Below are positions 5,706 to 13,123 of a DNA stretch of 14,902 nucleotides, one piece after another. Source of the stretch: Bacillota bacterium (GTDB lineage Bacteria; Bacillota; Clostridia; Lachnospirales; Lachnospiraceae); assembly GCA_023437885.1 (NCBI GenBank), contig JAEZFH010000038.1:1-14902 (forward strand), read 5' to 3'. The notes beneath the pieces were generated by a model. That model saw nothing but the letters and a program-made list of their open reading frames with translations, was not told where the DNA came from and ran no database searches. Positions within the stretch are counted from its first letter, which is position 1. Every line of letters begins with the position of its first letter. The translations under genes were made by a program, and so were the position numbers.

Positions 5706-7374
5706 AAACGTTAAAAACATCCAATATCCCATAGCCCCAATCTCGGTTGGGATAATGAATATCGGTATTCCTTCTGGCTCCTCTCATTACCAGCTTTTTG
5801 AATTCAATCGTACTCATGCCGGGCAGATTGCCGCGAACCACTCCCCATTCCAAAAGCATAGCTGCAACTCCGGTGGTATGGGCCGCCGAGGTACTGGTAC
5901 CGTTGTAGCTGGTAAAGCCCTGTTCCAGGGTCGGTCCGGTTATATTTACTCCGGGAGCAGCAACATTGGGCTTAATTACACCGATTCTGGTATACCCCCT
6001 GCTGGAATCCAGATATAGGCTGTCATCTGCGTCATTGTACGCCGTCACAGTAAGAGGTATCTCGGAGTTACCGGCGGAAAGGATGGTAACATACGGATCG
6101 GAGCGCAGGAAATAGGTGTCGGGAGAAATAAAATTTGCCATGGGAAGCCAGATATTGAAGCCCAGATGCAGATCTCCGCGCTCATATACATTAAATCTCC
6201 AAATCCCCGGTGTTGGGTGATAAAAGCGGACTAAAATAAGCTGATCCCCACTCTGTGCTTCCACCATCTGATAATCCACATAAAGAATGGTCTCCTCGAA
6301 GATAAAAGAGATCTCCCGGTTTTCATCCATCCCGACGGCAATCCTTGGAATATATTCACCGGAAGGGGAACGGACGTCAATAGAGAAGATGCTGGGCGCC
6401 TGCCCCCAGATCTCCATGGAGAAGCCGCTTTCATTTTCTCCTACGTTCAGTTCAACCACATCATAGCCGGTGGCGGTGTTCACCACGCCGGAGTAATGTC
6501 TTCTGCCGTTTCCCTCATTGCCGGCGGCGATCACCTGAATTACTCCCGGAGAGGTCGCGACCAGGGATAAATAGTTACTAAGGATCCCCCGCCCGTCGTG
6601 TCCCCCTTGGGAAGAGCCCAAGGCCAGACAGATCGCAATCGGGCGCTGCAGCTGGAATGCCTTAGTCAAAAGATATTCCAGGGCAAATAAAATATCATTT
6701 TCCTGAAAGCACAGGGCACTCTCCGGTACCATGAAGAAATTCTTAAGGTAGCGCTTTGCAGGCTTTACCTTAACCACAACCAACTCAGCGCCGGGGGCGA
6801 CTCCCGTGAAATTATTCGCTGGATCCGCATTTCCTCCTGCAATCCCGGCTACCATGGTTCCATGCCCGTTTTGATCCACGCTTGGCACAACGGAAAGCGG
6901 ATCCCCACTCTGTAAAGCCAGATTAATCTGCTCCCTGGTATATTCCGTGCCGTAGGATCGGCCTTGAGGCGACGGTCCCGTCTGAATGGTCTGGTCCCAA
7001 ATAGACGTTATCCTGGTTGTTCCGTCCGCATTTTGGAAGATCGGATTCGTATAATCGATCCCGGTATCGATAAATCCCAACAGTACCCCTGCCCCAAGCA
7101 GGTTAAAATTAGGAATGTTTCTGATTCTGGTGATTCCGGAGGATTCTATACTCTCATAACTGATGGTGCCATACAGTCTGGGCATAACCGAATATCCCCT
7201 TTCCCGGATGATCTGATTTGTTATCTCACTCACGGGAACATGCACGACTGCATGCAGAAAATTAATAATTTCTATATATGCATTGGGGAAGGATCTTAGT
7301 ATATTCTCGTCCCCGCTGTATTCTATCAATAAATCTGCATAATCCTCACTGACAACTGGATTAACCTCATTCAT
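5674..7374 (-). CDS. Csp-like subtilisin-family serine protease, intact catalytic triad
   Basis: This 566-residue protein is a full-length S8 peptidase without a signal peptide. Catalytic residues are D103 (FIDTGID), H171 (NGHGTMVAG), N286 of the oxyanion hole (AAGNEGNG) and S494 (NGTSTSAAHT). Residues 1-85 look like a prodomain (starting around VSEDYADLLIEY) and residues about 295-435 form a beta-rich insert as in Csp proteases, which cleave and activate the cortex hydrolase SleC during clostridial spore germination. No sleC is in this window, so the substrate is inferred. A GAAGGCGG site precedes the ATG at 7374. The next gene is a close paralogue of equal length without the catalytic Ser. 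The two share long identical blocks such as YPNRDWGYGI near the end. Some Lachnospiraceae carry several such paralogues, so a role other than germination is possible. Confidence 0.92.
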   Translation of the reverse strand: MNEVNPVVSEDYADLLIEYSGDENILRSFPNAYIEIINFLHAVVHVPVSEITNQIIRERGYSVMPRLYGTISYESIESSGITRIRNIPNFNLLGAGVLLGFIDTGIDYTNPIFQNADGTTRITSIWDQTIQTGPSPQGRSYGTEYTREQINLALQSGDPLSVVPSVDQNGHGTMVAGIAGGNADPANNFTGVAPGAELVVVKVKPAKRYLKNFFMVPESALCFQENDILFALEYLLTKAFQLQRPIAICLALGSSQGGHDGRGILSNYLSLVATSPGVIQVIAAGNEGNGRRHYSGVVNTATGYDVVELNVGENESGFSMEIWGQAPSIFSIDVRSPSGEYIPRIAVGMDENREISFIFEETILYVDYQMVEAQSGDQLILVRFYHPTPGIWRFNVYERGDLHLGFNIWLPMANFISPDTYFLRSDPYVTILSAGNSEIPLTVTAYNDADDSLYLDSSRGYTRIGVIKPNVAAPGVNITGPTLEQGFTSYNGTSTSAAHTTGVAAMLLEWGVVRGNLPGMSTIEFKKLVMRGARRNTDIHYPNRDWGYGILDVFNVFDSLRTGIVV

Positions 7375-7538
7375 ACCAATCTACCGCCTTCTAGCTTACC
7401 ATGTCTCATTATCCCGGACCATACGGATACAAGCACAAAGCCCTACTAATAATATATATGGGACAGAAGAAAAATTATGAGATTTATAACAAAAGCATTC
7501 TGATTCCATGTGAAATACTGCCCAGAGAGAAACATAAG

Positions 7539-7583
7539 GCGGCTGCTCTTCACCGGATTGATGTGAAAGGCAGCCGCTTTTTT
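7539..7583. terminator. Strong hairpin terminator, possibly bidirectional
   Basis: GCGGCTGC (7539-7546) pairs perfectly with GCAGCCGC (7570-7577), with further pairing of TTCAC and GTGAA inside. On the plus strand it is followed by six T residues; on the minus strand by CTTATGTTT. The only neighbouring gene that could use it is the minus-strand SPASM remnant ending 20 nt away, so a bidirectional role is the simplest reading. Confidence 0.7.
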
Positions 7584-7602
7584 CATATGGAGTATTTCTA
7601 TT

Positions 7603-7981
7603 CTAATGCTTCCTTAACCTGTCCTCCGTCAGGGACAGCAGCGGAAACATATCATTGTACTGCTTCTGGACAAATACCGCGGCCCGCTTTTGATAAAGCT
7701 CTTCCGCCAGACGGTCTGCAATTGGCAGCAAAATTCTTTCGTGGGCACAAAGCACCGGCGATACTTTTCTCAAGTCGCCCGTCGCCTGCTTATTCAGGCA
7801 GGCGCAATAATGATTGCACCGCCCGCGAATGGCGCAGTCCCTGCAGCTGTCCCGCTCCTTTTCATTCAGAAGATACAAGGCCGAACGCTTTTTCTCATCG
7901 ATACCGCTGAAGACATCGCCGATGCAGTATTCCTCCTTCTTTGTAACCCTTAACCGGTGCAATCTCAAGCTTTGCTTTCAT
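7603..7981 (-). pseudogene. Truncated, frameshifted C-terminal fragment of a radical-SAM/SPASM protein
   Basis: Residues encoded by 7941-7603 resemble the C-terminal SPASM region of a radical-SAM enzyme: EEYCIGDVFSG, then the Cys cluster C-x2-C-x5-C-x3-C-x-C (CRDCAIRGRCNHYCAC) and a further Cys in SPVLCAHE, all typical auxiliary Fe-S ligands. The N-terminal CX3CX2C radical-SAM domain is absent and nothing upstream to natB encodes it. A plausible start exists, ATG at 7981 with AAGGGAG 8 nt upstream, but its frame (MKAKLEIAPVKGYKE) must shift by one base near 7936 to enter the SPASM frame; unshifted it stops after 28 codons. The only in-frame start, TTG at 7968, has no ribosome binding site. 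I read it as a decayed remnant; a sequencing error at 7936 would not restore the missing domain. Confidence 0.75.
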
Positions 7982-8046
7982 ATTATCGTACTCCCTTCCG
8001 TAACAAATACTCCTTCATTTGTCATTCTCTGTTAATTTCTTATTGT

Positions 8047-8075
8047 TTAGACGCACAAAAATGGTAAAAGGTTCT
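8047..8075 (-). promoter_or_regulatory. ECF sigma-type promoter motif
   Basis: On the minus strand AGAACC (8075-8070) and CGTCTAA (8053-8047) resemble the GAAC/AAC -35 and CGTC -10 elements of ECF sigma factors, with 17 bp between AAC and CGTC. It points at the SPASM remnant and lies just after the natB terminator. No ECF sigma gene is visible in the window. Confidence 0.4.
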
Positions 8076-8107
8076 GGTCCTTGGTCACCTCTTTAAAACA
8101 AAATGGC

Positions 8108-8140
8108 AAAAATGGCGTAAACCTAACGGTCTGCGCCATT
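8108..8140 (-). terminator. Intrinsic terminator of natAB
   Basis: AATGGCG (8111-8117) pairs with CGCCATT (8134-8140), with an inner ACC/GGT stem. The minus strand continues with TTTTT overlapping the stem base and more T-rich sequence. It lies 17 nt after the permease stop codon. Confidence 0.75.
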
Positions 8141-8157
8141 CCTGCCAAGCATTCTCT

Positions 8158-9384
8158 TTATGCATTAAACATGATTTTTTCACTGTTGAAAGCTCTGGTG
8201 ATTAAATATGTGATAACAGCCGCCAAGACTGCAGTGGTAACAACCGTAGCTCCAAACTGCGCCAGTGTCAGCTCACCCATCAACAAATTCTGCATACTTA
8301 CTGCGCTGTTGTAAATCGGAATAAAGAAGTTGGTCAGCTTACTGTCACCACTTCCTGCATAAGTCATGATGCTTCCCAGCATTACTACAATATATGCCGG
8401 CATGACATAGGTATTGGCCTCCTTGGAGGTTCTCGCCAATACTGCAACCAAAGCCACCACCGATACATAAAGATATACCACAACGATCATAATCACCAGC
8501 AGCATGATAATCTCAACAGGTGTAAAGCTTAAGCCAACGCCTTCCAGAGCGCCGTCGGTAATTCCATTCATCAGAATGGGCATTGCAGCAACAATGGAGA
8601 TAGCATATACCGCAGCAGAGATACTGGACAGAATTGCCAGCGATATTAATTTACCAAGTACAATCTCGCCTCTCTTGATAGGGGATACCAGCATGCTGGA
8701 TAAGGTTCCCCGTTCCTTCTCTCCTGTAATCGCATCCACTCCCAAGCCCATTGCTCCTGCAAAGAGCATAATATTAATGAGGAAGGGCACCATCATGCCC
8801 AGAATTCGTCCGTTCTGTTTCTTCTCATCCACGATAATGGAGCTTTCCGGGCTCTTATCGATGTAGAAGACCTGGAGCTGCTCCAGATTTCCCAAACGCT
8901 GTGCCAGCTTCTCCTGCTGATAGGAATTTAACACCACTCCCACAAAATTTTCCCTGGCTGCGGAGGAGTAATCTTCCGAGGTATTATAGTAGGTCTTAAC
9001 CTCCGGGATCGGATCGCCTGCCGTCTGATAGGACTGAAGGGTATCGGTAAAGCCCTCATCAAATACCACCAGCAGATCAATACTGCCGTTCAGGATTCCG
9101 TCCTTGATGCTGTCCGTATTGTCCGAGGCTTCGAGATATTCTATATTCGCCTGGTATCCGCTTGAAGTAATGCAATCTGCAAGATCCTCCGGTGCATTCT
9201 GTATATATACAGAGGGTATATGTTCCTCAATATCACTCATCATATTGCTGAGCAGAGTTCCCATGATGGAATACATACCAATAATCATAACTGCTGGTAT
9301 GATGAAGAGACTGAATACCATTTTCTTGTCGTGAAAAACTCTGGATAATTCTTTTTTTACTATGTTCCTGGTTCCGTTCATCAT
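8158..9384 (-). CDS. natB: ABC-2 type transporter permease, NatB-like
   Basis: This 408-residue membrane protein has one N-terminal transmembrane helix (about residues 24-44), a large extracytoplasmic domain (to about 190), and a C-terminal block of five or so helices. The motif GEKERGTLSSMLVSP just after the second helix is the hallmark of ABC-2 export permeases that partner an ATPase for drug, Na+ or lipid-type substrates. I chose the ATG at 9384 because GGAGG lies 9 nt upstream inside the end of natA; the longer frame from 9435 overlaps natA without a ribosome binding site. The next codon is also ATG. NatB-type Na+ export is the best known match to this architecture; the substrate cannot be read from sequence. 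Confidence 0.88.
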   Translation of the reverse strand: MMNGTRNIVKKELSRVFHDKKMVFSLFIIPAVMIIGMYSIMGTLLSNMMSDIEEHIPSVYIQNAPEDLADCITSSGYQANIEYLEASDNTDSIKDGILNGSIDLLVVFDEGFTDTLQSYQTAGDPIPEVKTYYNTSEDYSSAARENFVGVVLNSYQQEKLAQRLGNLEQLQVFYIDKSPESSIIVDEKKQNGRILGMMVPFLINIMLFAGAMGLGVDAITGEKERGTLSSMLVSPIKRGEIVLGKLISLAILSSISAAVYAISIVAAMPILMNGITDGALEGVGLSFTPVEIIMLLVIMIVVVYLYVSVVALVAVLARTSKEANTYVMPAYIVVMLGSIMTYAGSGDSKLTNFFIPIYNSAVSMQNLLMGELTLAQFGATVVTTAVLAAVITYLITRAFNSEKIMFNA

Positions 9385-9388
9385 GACA

Positions 9389-10165
9389 CTATGCCTCCTC
9401 TCCGCTATACTGCTTATAAAGTTCAAAGAAGGCATCCTCTAATTCCTTCGATTTTGTTTGTTCCAAAATCTCATTCAGGGTTCCTTCCATCACCTTTACG
9501 CCGTTGATAATTATGCCGATACGGTCACAGAGTTTTTCTGCCTCCGACATGATGTGGGTAGAGATGATAACGGTTTTGCCTTCTTCCTTGAGTTGCTTCA
9601 GATAGTCGGTCACACTTCTGGCTGTGATAATATCCAATCCGGTGGTCGGTTCGTCAAAAATTACTACCTCCGGGTCATGCACCAGACTTACCGCAATGGA
9701 GGCTTTCTGCTTCATACCGGTAGAGAGCTCATCAATCCTCTTATCTTCAAAATCCTTAATTCCGAAATAATGAAATAATTTTTCTCTGCGTTCGTTAATT
9801 GTCTTCTCATCTTTTCCATGCAGCCTTCCAAAGAAATTGAACATATACTTCGGAGAGAACTGGGGATCCAGCTTAATCTCGTTCGTCAGAAAACAGATGC
9901 TGTTTCTGACTTTTTCGGATTCCTTCACCGTATCATAACCGCATACCTTGACCTCACCCTGCGTCGGCTTCAGCAGAGTTGCAATGGTACGAAGCGCCGT
10001 CGTCTTACCTGCTCCGTTGGGTCCCAGCAGCCCGTAGATCTCACCGGGCCTTGCTTCCAGCGATAGCTTATTCAGTGCCTTTTTCATGTTTTTCTTGGTC
10101 TTAAGCTCCAGCATCTGTTTCTTGTTCAGCTTATAGACCTTCGTCAAATCCTTTACAACAATCAT
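9389..10165 (-). CDS. natA: ABC transporter ATP-binding protein, NatA-like
   Basis: This 258-residue ATPase has all ABC motifs: Walker A GPNGAGKTT (about residues 47-55), the signature LSTGMKQK, Walker B VVIFDEP with the catalytic Glu, the D-loop TGLD and the switch His in ISTHIMSE. It would power the permease encoded 4 bp downstream. I chose the ATG at 10165 because homologues begin with a short beta strand of the type MIVVKDLTKVYKL and a GAGG site lies nearby. The open frame reaches upstream to 10279, but that part contains the transcript leader and has no family similarity. A strong vegetative promoter lies about 200 bp upstream. Confidence 0.9.
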   Translation of the reverse strand: MIVVKDLTKVYKLNKKQMLELKTKKNMKKALNKLSLEARPGEIYGLLGPNGAGKTTALRTIATLLKPTQGEVKVCGYDTVKESEKVRNSICFLTNEIKLDPQFSPKYMFNFFGRLHGKDEKTINERREKLFHYFGIKDFEDKRIDELSTGMKQKASIAVSLVHDPEVVIFDEPTTGLDIITARSVTDYLKQLKEEGKTVIISTHIMSEAEKLCDRIGIIINGVKVMEGTLNEILEQTKSKELEDAFFELYKQYSGEEA

Positions 10166-10367
10166 TGACTCCCTCGCCTTTCTTATGAATAATATCCCTT
10201 TGGGATCGTACCCTTTTTTCATTATGAAAATTCCTATTATACCTGTAGCAGGAACGCAAGCCACCATGGCATGCGTCACTTTGTGCCATGATGAGCCCTT
10301 CCTTCGTTAGCGCAAGAATGCGCCTGTGCCGGTACCCTCTATGCTTCCGTACCTTCCATACACTTCC

Positions 10368-10395
10368 AGTATACAGAGGGACATGGTTTTGTCAA
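10368..10395 (-). promoter_or_regulatory. Sigma-A promoter for natAB
   Basis: On the minus strand a perfect TTGACA (10395-10390) and TATACT (10373-10368) are separated by 16 bp. The predicted start near 10361 gives a leader of roughly 195 nt before natA. The leader contains a perfect 5-bp, 4-nt-loop hairpin (10310-10323). Confidence 0.7.
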
Positions 10396-10418
10396 CCACA
10401 AAATTCCAGATACATTAG

Positions 10419-10512
10419 TAATTATATCATGAATAAAGTGAGTATTCATGATCTTCCGCTCCGATCGCATATCGCAAGCAAGCTTGATCATGCTTACTAC
10501 GCTTCATTATAA
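10419..10512 (-). repeat. Dispersed structured repeat, copy 2
   Basis: This is the second copy of the element at 1170-1258, here on the minus strand. It begins with TATAATGAA (10511-10503), then the shared 17-nt block (10493-10477), the 13-nt block (10470-10458) and GATCATGAA (10453-10445). The first stem is AAGCA/TGCTT (10495-10491 with 10480-10476), where copy 1 has GAGCA/TGCTC. The terminal hairpin is longer, 10 bp (10426-10435 with 10443-10452). It sits between the dtd terminator and the natAB promoter. Confidence 0.8.
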
Positions 10513-10527
10513 TAGCAGCAGGTTAAT

Positions 10528-10589
10528 AAAAAAATAGGATTTTATTAAAATCACATTAAGAAAATCTCTGTGATATGATAAAATCCTAT
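10528..10589 (-). terminator. Intrinsic terminator of dtd
   Basis: A 12-bp perfect stem (10589-10578 with 10545-10534), with an inner ATCACA/TGTGAT stem, is followed on the minus strand by seven T residues. It starts about 10 nt after the dtd stop. Confidence 0.9.
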
Positions 10590-10599
10590 CCCTAATATT

Positions 10600-11049
10600 C
10601 TACTGTATCAGTCTTTCGTCCAGCACAATGGTGAAGGGGCCGTCATTCACCAGGGATACCTTCATATCCCCTCCGAATTCACCTGCCGCAACCTTACCCA
10701 TGCGGCTTCTGACGCTATCCAATACATATTCATATAGCTCCCTTGCTTTTGCGGCCCCGGCTGCGTTGATGAAATCCGGCCGGTTTCCTTTCCTGCAATC
10801 CGCATAAAGAGTAAATTGGGATACTACCAACACTTCGCCTTGAACATCCTGTAATGAAAGATTTGTCTTCCCGTTCTCATCTGCAAAGATTCTAAGCTTT
10901 AGAATCTTGTCGATGTACTTGTCCGCAATCTCCTTGGAATCCTCCGATCCCACACCCAATAAAATCAAAAAGCCTTTACCGATGGAACCAATACAGTGTC
11001 CATCCACAGCCACACTGGCTTCCAATACTCTTTGAATTACAACTCTCAT
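10600..11049 (-). CDS. dtd: D-aminoacyl-tRNA deacylase
   Basis: The 149-residue protein is DTD, a cytoplasmic homodimer that removes D-amino acids (and glycine mischarged on tRNA-Ala) from tRNA. Family signatures are the start MRVVIQRV, the SQFTLYADCRKGNRPDF active-site block (about residues 76-92) and the Gly-cisPro motif in NDGPFTIVLDER near the C-terminus. I chose the ATG at 11049 because this is where homologues begin and a weak GGA lies 7 nt upstream; a second in-frame ATG at 11061 adds four residues and has no ribosome binding site. A TATAAT at 11082-11077 would give a leader of about 20 nt. In many Firmicutes dtd follows relA, but here it stands alone. Confidence 0.95.
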   Translation of the reverse strand: MRVVIQRVLEASVAVDGHCIGSIGKGFLILLGVGSEDSKEIADKYIDKILKLRIFADENGKTNLSLQDVQGEVLVVSQFTLYADCRKGNRPDFINAAGAAKARELYEYVLDSVRSRMGKVAAGEFGGDMKVSLVNDGPFTIVLDERLIQ

Positions 11050-11204
11050 ATTTTTTTCCATTTATAACGCTAGAGCATTATATTTAATCCTTTCTTTCAG
11101 CCTATTTAGATAATACATGAAATAAAAACCGCATTCCTCCATCATATTGTAATCAATATTCCCCCTTATGTCCATGGAATTACATTAATAAATACCAGCT
11201 ATCT

Positions 11205-11238
11205 AAATAAAGCAGCAGGCTATCCCTCAGCTTGCTGC
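11205..11238 (-). terminator. Terminator of the PAS-GGDEF-EAL gene
   Basis: GCAGCA (11212-11217) pairs with TGCTGC (11233-11238), with two more inner G-C pairs, and the minus strand continues TTTATTT. It lies about 15 nt after the stop codon. The opposite side is also T-rich. Confidence 0.6.
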
Positions 11239-11253
11239 TCCACTTTTTTCTGC

Positions 11254-13077
11254 TTACGGCCGGCCGTCCCATAGCTCATCAGGAGAAAGCGGCCGCCCGA
11301 TAAAATATCCCTGCACTAAATCACAGCCGGCCTCCTTCAAGTACTCATATTGCTCCTGCTTCTCAACACCCTCCGCTGTAATCCTCATATTCAGCTTATG
11401 TCCCAGGTAAACGATGGTATCTATAATCGTCCTGTTTATTTTTGATGAAATGTTCATAATAAAGTTTTTATCAATTTTGATATGATCAAAAAGATCATAT
11501 TGAATGCATTGAAACGAATTATACCCTGTGCCGAAATCATCGATCGCCAGCTTTATCCCCATCATCGATAGCGCTCTGAGATTGTTATCCACAATTTGAT
11601 CATATCCGATGAAGATAGTCTCTGTCATCTCCAGCTCCAAATACTCCGGATACAGCTGATATCTTCTTAAAATCCTGGATACCATGTCTGAAAAATCCTG
11701 CTGATGCAACTGTATCGCAGATACATTCACCGACACGGCAATCTTTTTATCTCTTTGATGCCATATCTTCAACTGTCTGCAAGCCTCCTCCAAAACCCAT
11801 TCCCCCAGCGGAATAATTGACCTTGTTTTCTCAGCAACCGGAATAAAGTCTGCAGGATGGATCAGACCATACTCCGGATGCCTCCAGCGAACCAATGCTT
11901 CCGCTGCCACCATACGGTCTGTTTTCAGATCGAACAAAGGCTGATAGCATAGGTGGAATTCATGATTAAGCAGCGAACTGCGAATTCCTCTTTTCATATC
12001 ATAGGTGATCCTCCGGTTGCGCATCATCTGGTCATTGAAGTAGAGAAAACAGCTTTTACCGCTCTCCTTTGCATAATACATTGCTATGTCGGATTTATTG
12101 ATCAGGGTTTTGACCTTGCAGCCGTCCAAAGGGTAGACTGAGATTCCGATACTGATGGAAGAATAGATCCTATCTCCCTGAATATCCACCGGCTTCTTCA
12201 CCACTTCCAACAGCTGGCAGGCCAGCCTGTCAATGTCCTCTCTGTCAGAAACCCCTGATAAGAAGACTGCGAATTCGTCGCCGCCGATACGGCACAGTGC
12301 CGCTCTGCTCCTGGTGCAGGCCTTGAGCTTTCCTGCCATTCTTTTCAGGAAGAGATCCCCCTTCTCGTGCCCATAAATGTCATTTATTGTTTTGAAGTCA
12401 TCCACATCAAAGAAAAAAACAGCGAGCAGCTCCTTCCTTTGCCTTGCTTCCTGGATCGATTCCTTTAACTTATCCATAAATATTGTTCTCAGATACACAC
12501 CGGTTAGCTTATCAAAATAGGCCAGCCTCTCCAGCTTCCGCTCCGCCAGCTTTCGTTCCGAGATATCCGTATGAGAGCCTGCCATGCGGATTGCTCTGCC
12601 CTGTTCGTCCCATTGTATTTTTCCTCTGCTGGAAATCCATTTATATTTCCTGTTATTAAATTTCATCCGGTATTCGCATTGATACAGCTCCTGCTTGTTA
12701 TCCAGGCATGCATAAAAGTTATCCATAACCCGGTCAACATCCTCATGATGGATCAAGCTCCTCCATTTGTCCTTATAAGAAGCAATCTCCGGCTTCTCAA
12801 AACCCAGAAGATTGCTCCATTCTCTTGACATTTGAACCATGTCATGGATTAAATCCCAGTCCCACAGCCCTCCGCTTGCTCCTTCTGCAACCAGCTTATA
12901 CCTCTCTATTTCATTCGGGCTGCCCTCTGCGATGAAAGCCTGTCCTTCCTTTCGTCCGTCCATCCGATCATACCCCCGTAATATTATCCTATGTAATTCA
13001 TGCCCATTACCCCTGGCGGCAGCCATTAGACCGCCGTCAGAGGTATATAAATCCCGAATTGATAAACTATCCGTCAA
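11254..13077 (-). CDS. PAS-GGDEF-EAL cyclic di-GMP signalling protein
   Basis: This protein of up to 607 residues has a PAS/PAC sensor (about 58-175, ending SHTDISERK), a GGDEF diguanylate cyclase domain (about 183-345, intact RIGGDEF at 263-269) and an EAL phosphodiesterase domain (about 360-605). The EAL residues are all visible: E393-A-L, N451, E486, D513-D514-F-G-T-G, K534-I-D536, E569-G-V-E572 and Q589-G-Y. Both activities are therefore possible. The usual inhibitory RxxD site before GGDEF is not intact (its Asp position is Ala). No membrane segment is present, so it should be cytosolic. The start is uncertain: the longest frame begins with TTG at 13077 without a ribosome binding site, while ATG at 12963 has GGGGGT 8 nt upstream and keeps all domains. 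It follows cheW closely, suggesting a shared sensory operon. Confidence 0.93.
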   Translation of the reverse strand: MTDSLSIRDLYTSDGGLMAAARGNGHELHRIILRGYDRMDGRKEGQAFIAEGSPNEIERYKLVAEGASGGLWDWDLIHDMVQMSREWSNLLGFEKPEIASYKDKWRSLIHHEDVDRVMDNFYACLDNKQELYQCEYRMKFNNRKYKWISSRGKIQWDEQGRAIRMAGSHTDISERKLAERKLERLAYFDKLTGVYLRTIFMDKLKESIQEARQRKELLAVFFFDVDDFKTINDIYGHEKGDLFLKRMAGKLKACTRSRAALCRIGGDEFAVFLSGVSDREDIDRLACQLLEVVKKPVDIQGDRIYSSISIGISVYPLDGCKVKTLINKSDIAMYYAKESGKSCFLYFNDQMMRNRRITYDMKRGIRSSLLNHEFHLCYQPLFDLKTDRMVAAEALVRWRHPEYGLIHPADFIPVAEKTRSIIPLGEWVLEEACRQLKIWHQRDKKIAVSVNVSAIQLHQQDFSDMVSRILRRYQLYPEYLELEMTETIFIGYDQIVDNNLRALSMMGIKLAIDDFGTGYNSFQCIQYDLFDHIKIDKNFIMNISSKINRTIIDTIVYLGHKLNMRITAEGVEKQEQYEYLKEAGCDLVQGYFIGRPLSPDELWDGRP

Positions 13078-13123
13078 TCCTGTTTTTTGAAAGCATTTTG
13101 TCTGTATGTCAGTTTTATCGCTT

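Noticed and set aside
7454..7500. Sigma-G promoter for the subtilase pair
   Set aside because: GAATG and CATAATT on the minus strand resemble the boxes, but the 16-bp spacer and a mismatch in the -10 box make it too weak to annotate.
7401..7910. 169-codon plus-strand ORF
   Set aside because: No ribosome binding site, passes through a terminator hairpin and opposes the SPASM fragment; composition is not protein-like.
7930..7945. Programmed frameshift joining the two frames of the SPASM fragment
   Set aside because: A GGAGG stretch is present, but there is no slippery codon with a stop as in prfB, and the missing catalytic domain favours decay.
10166..10279. N-terminal extension of natA
   Set aside because: The family start at 10165 has a nearby GAGG site, and the extension has no similarity to ABC ATPases.
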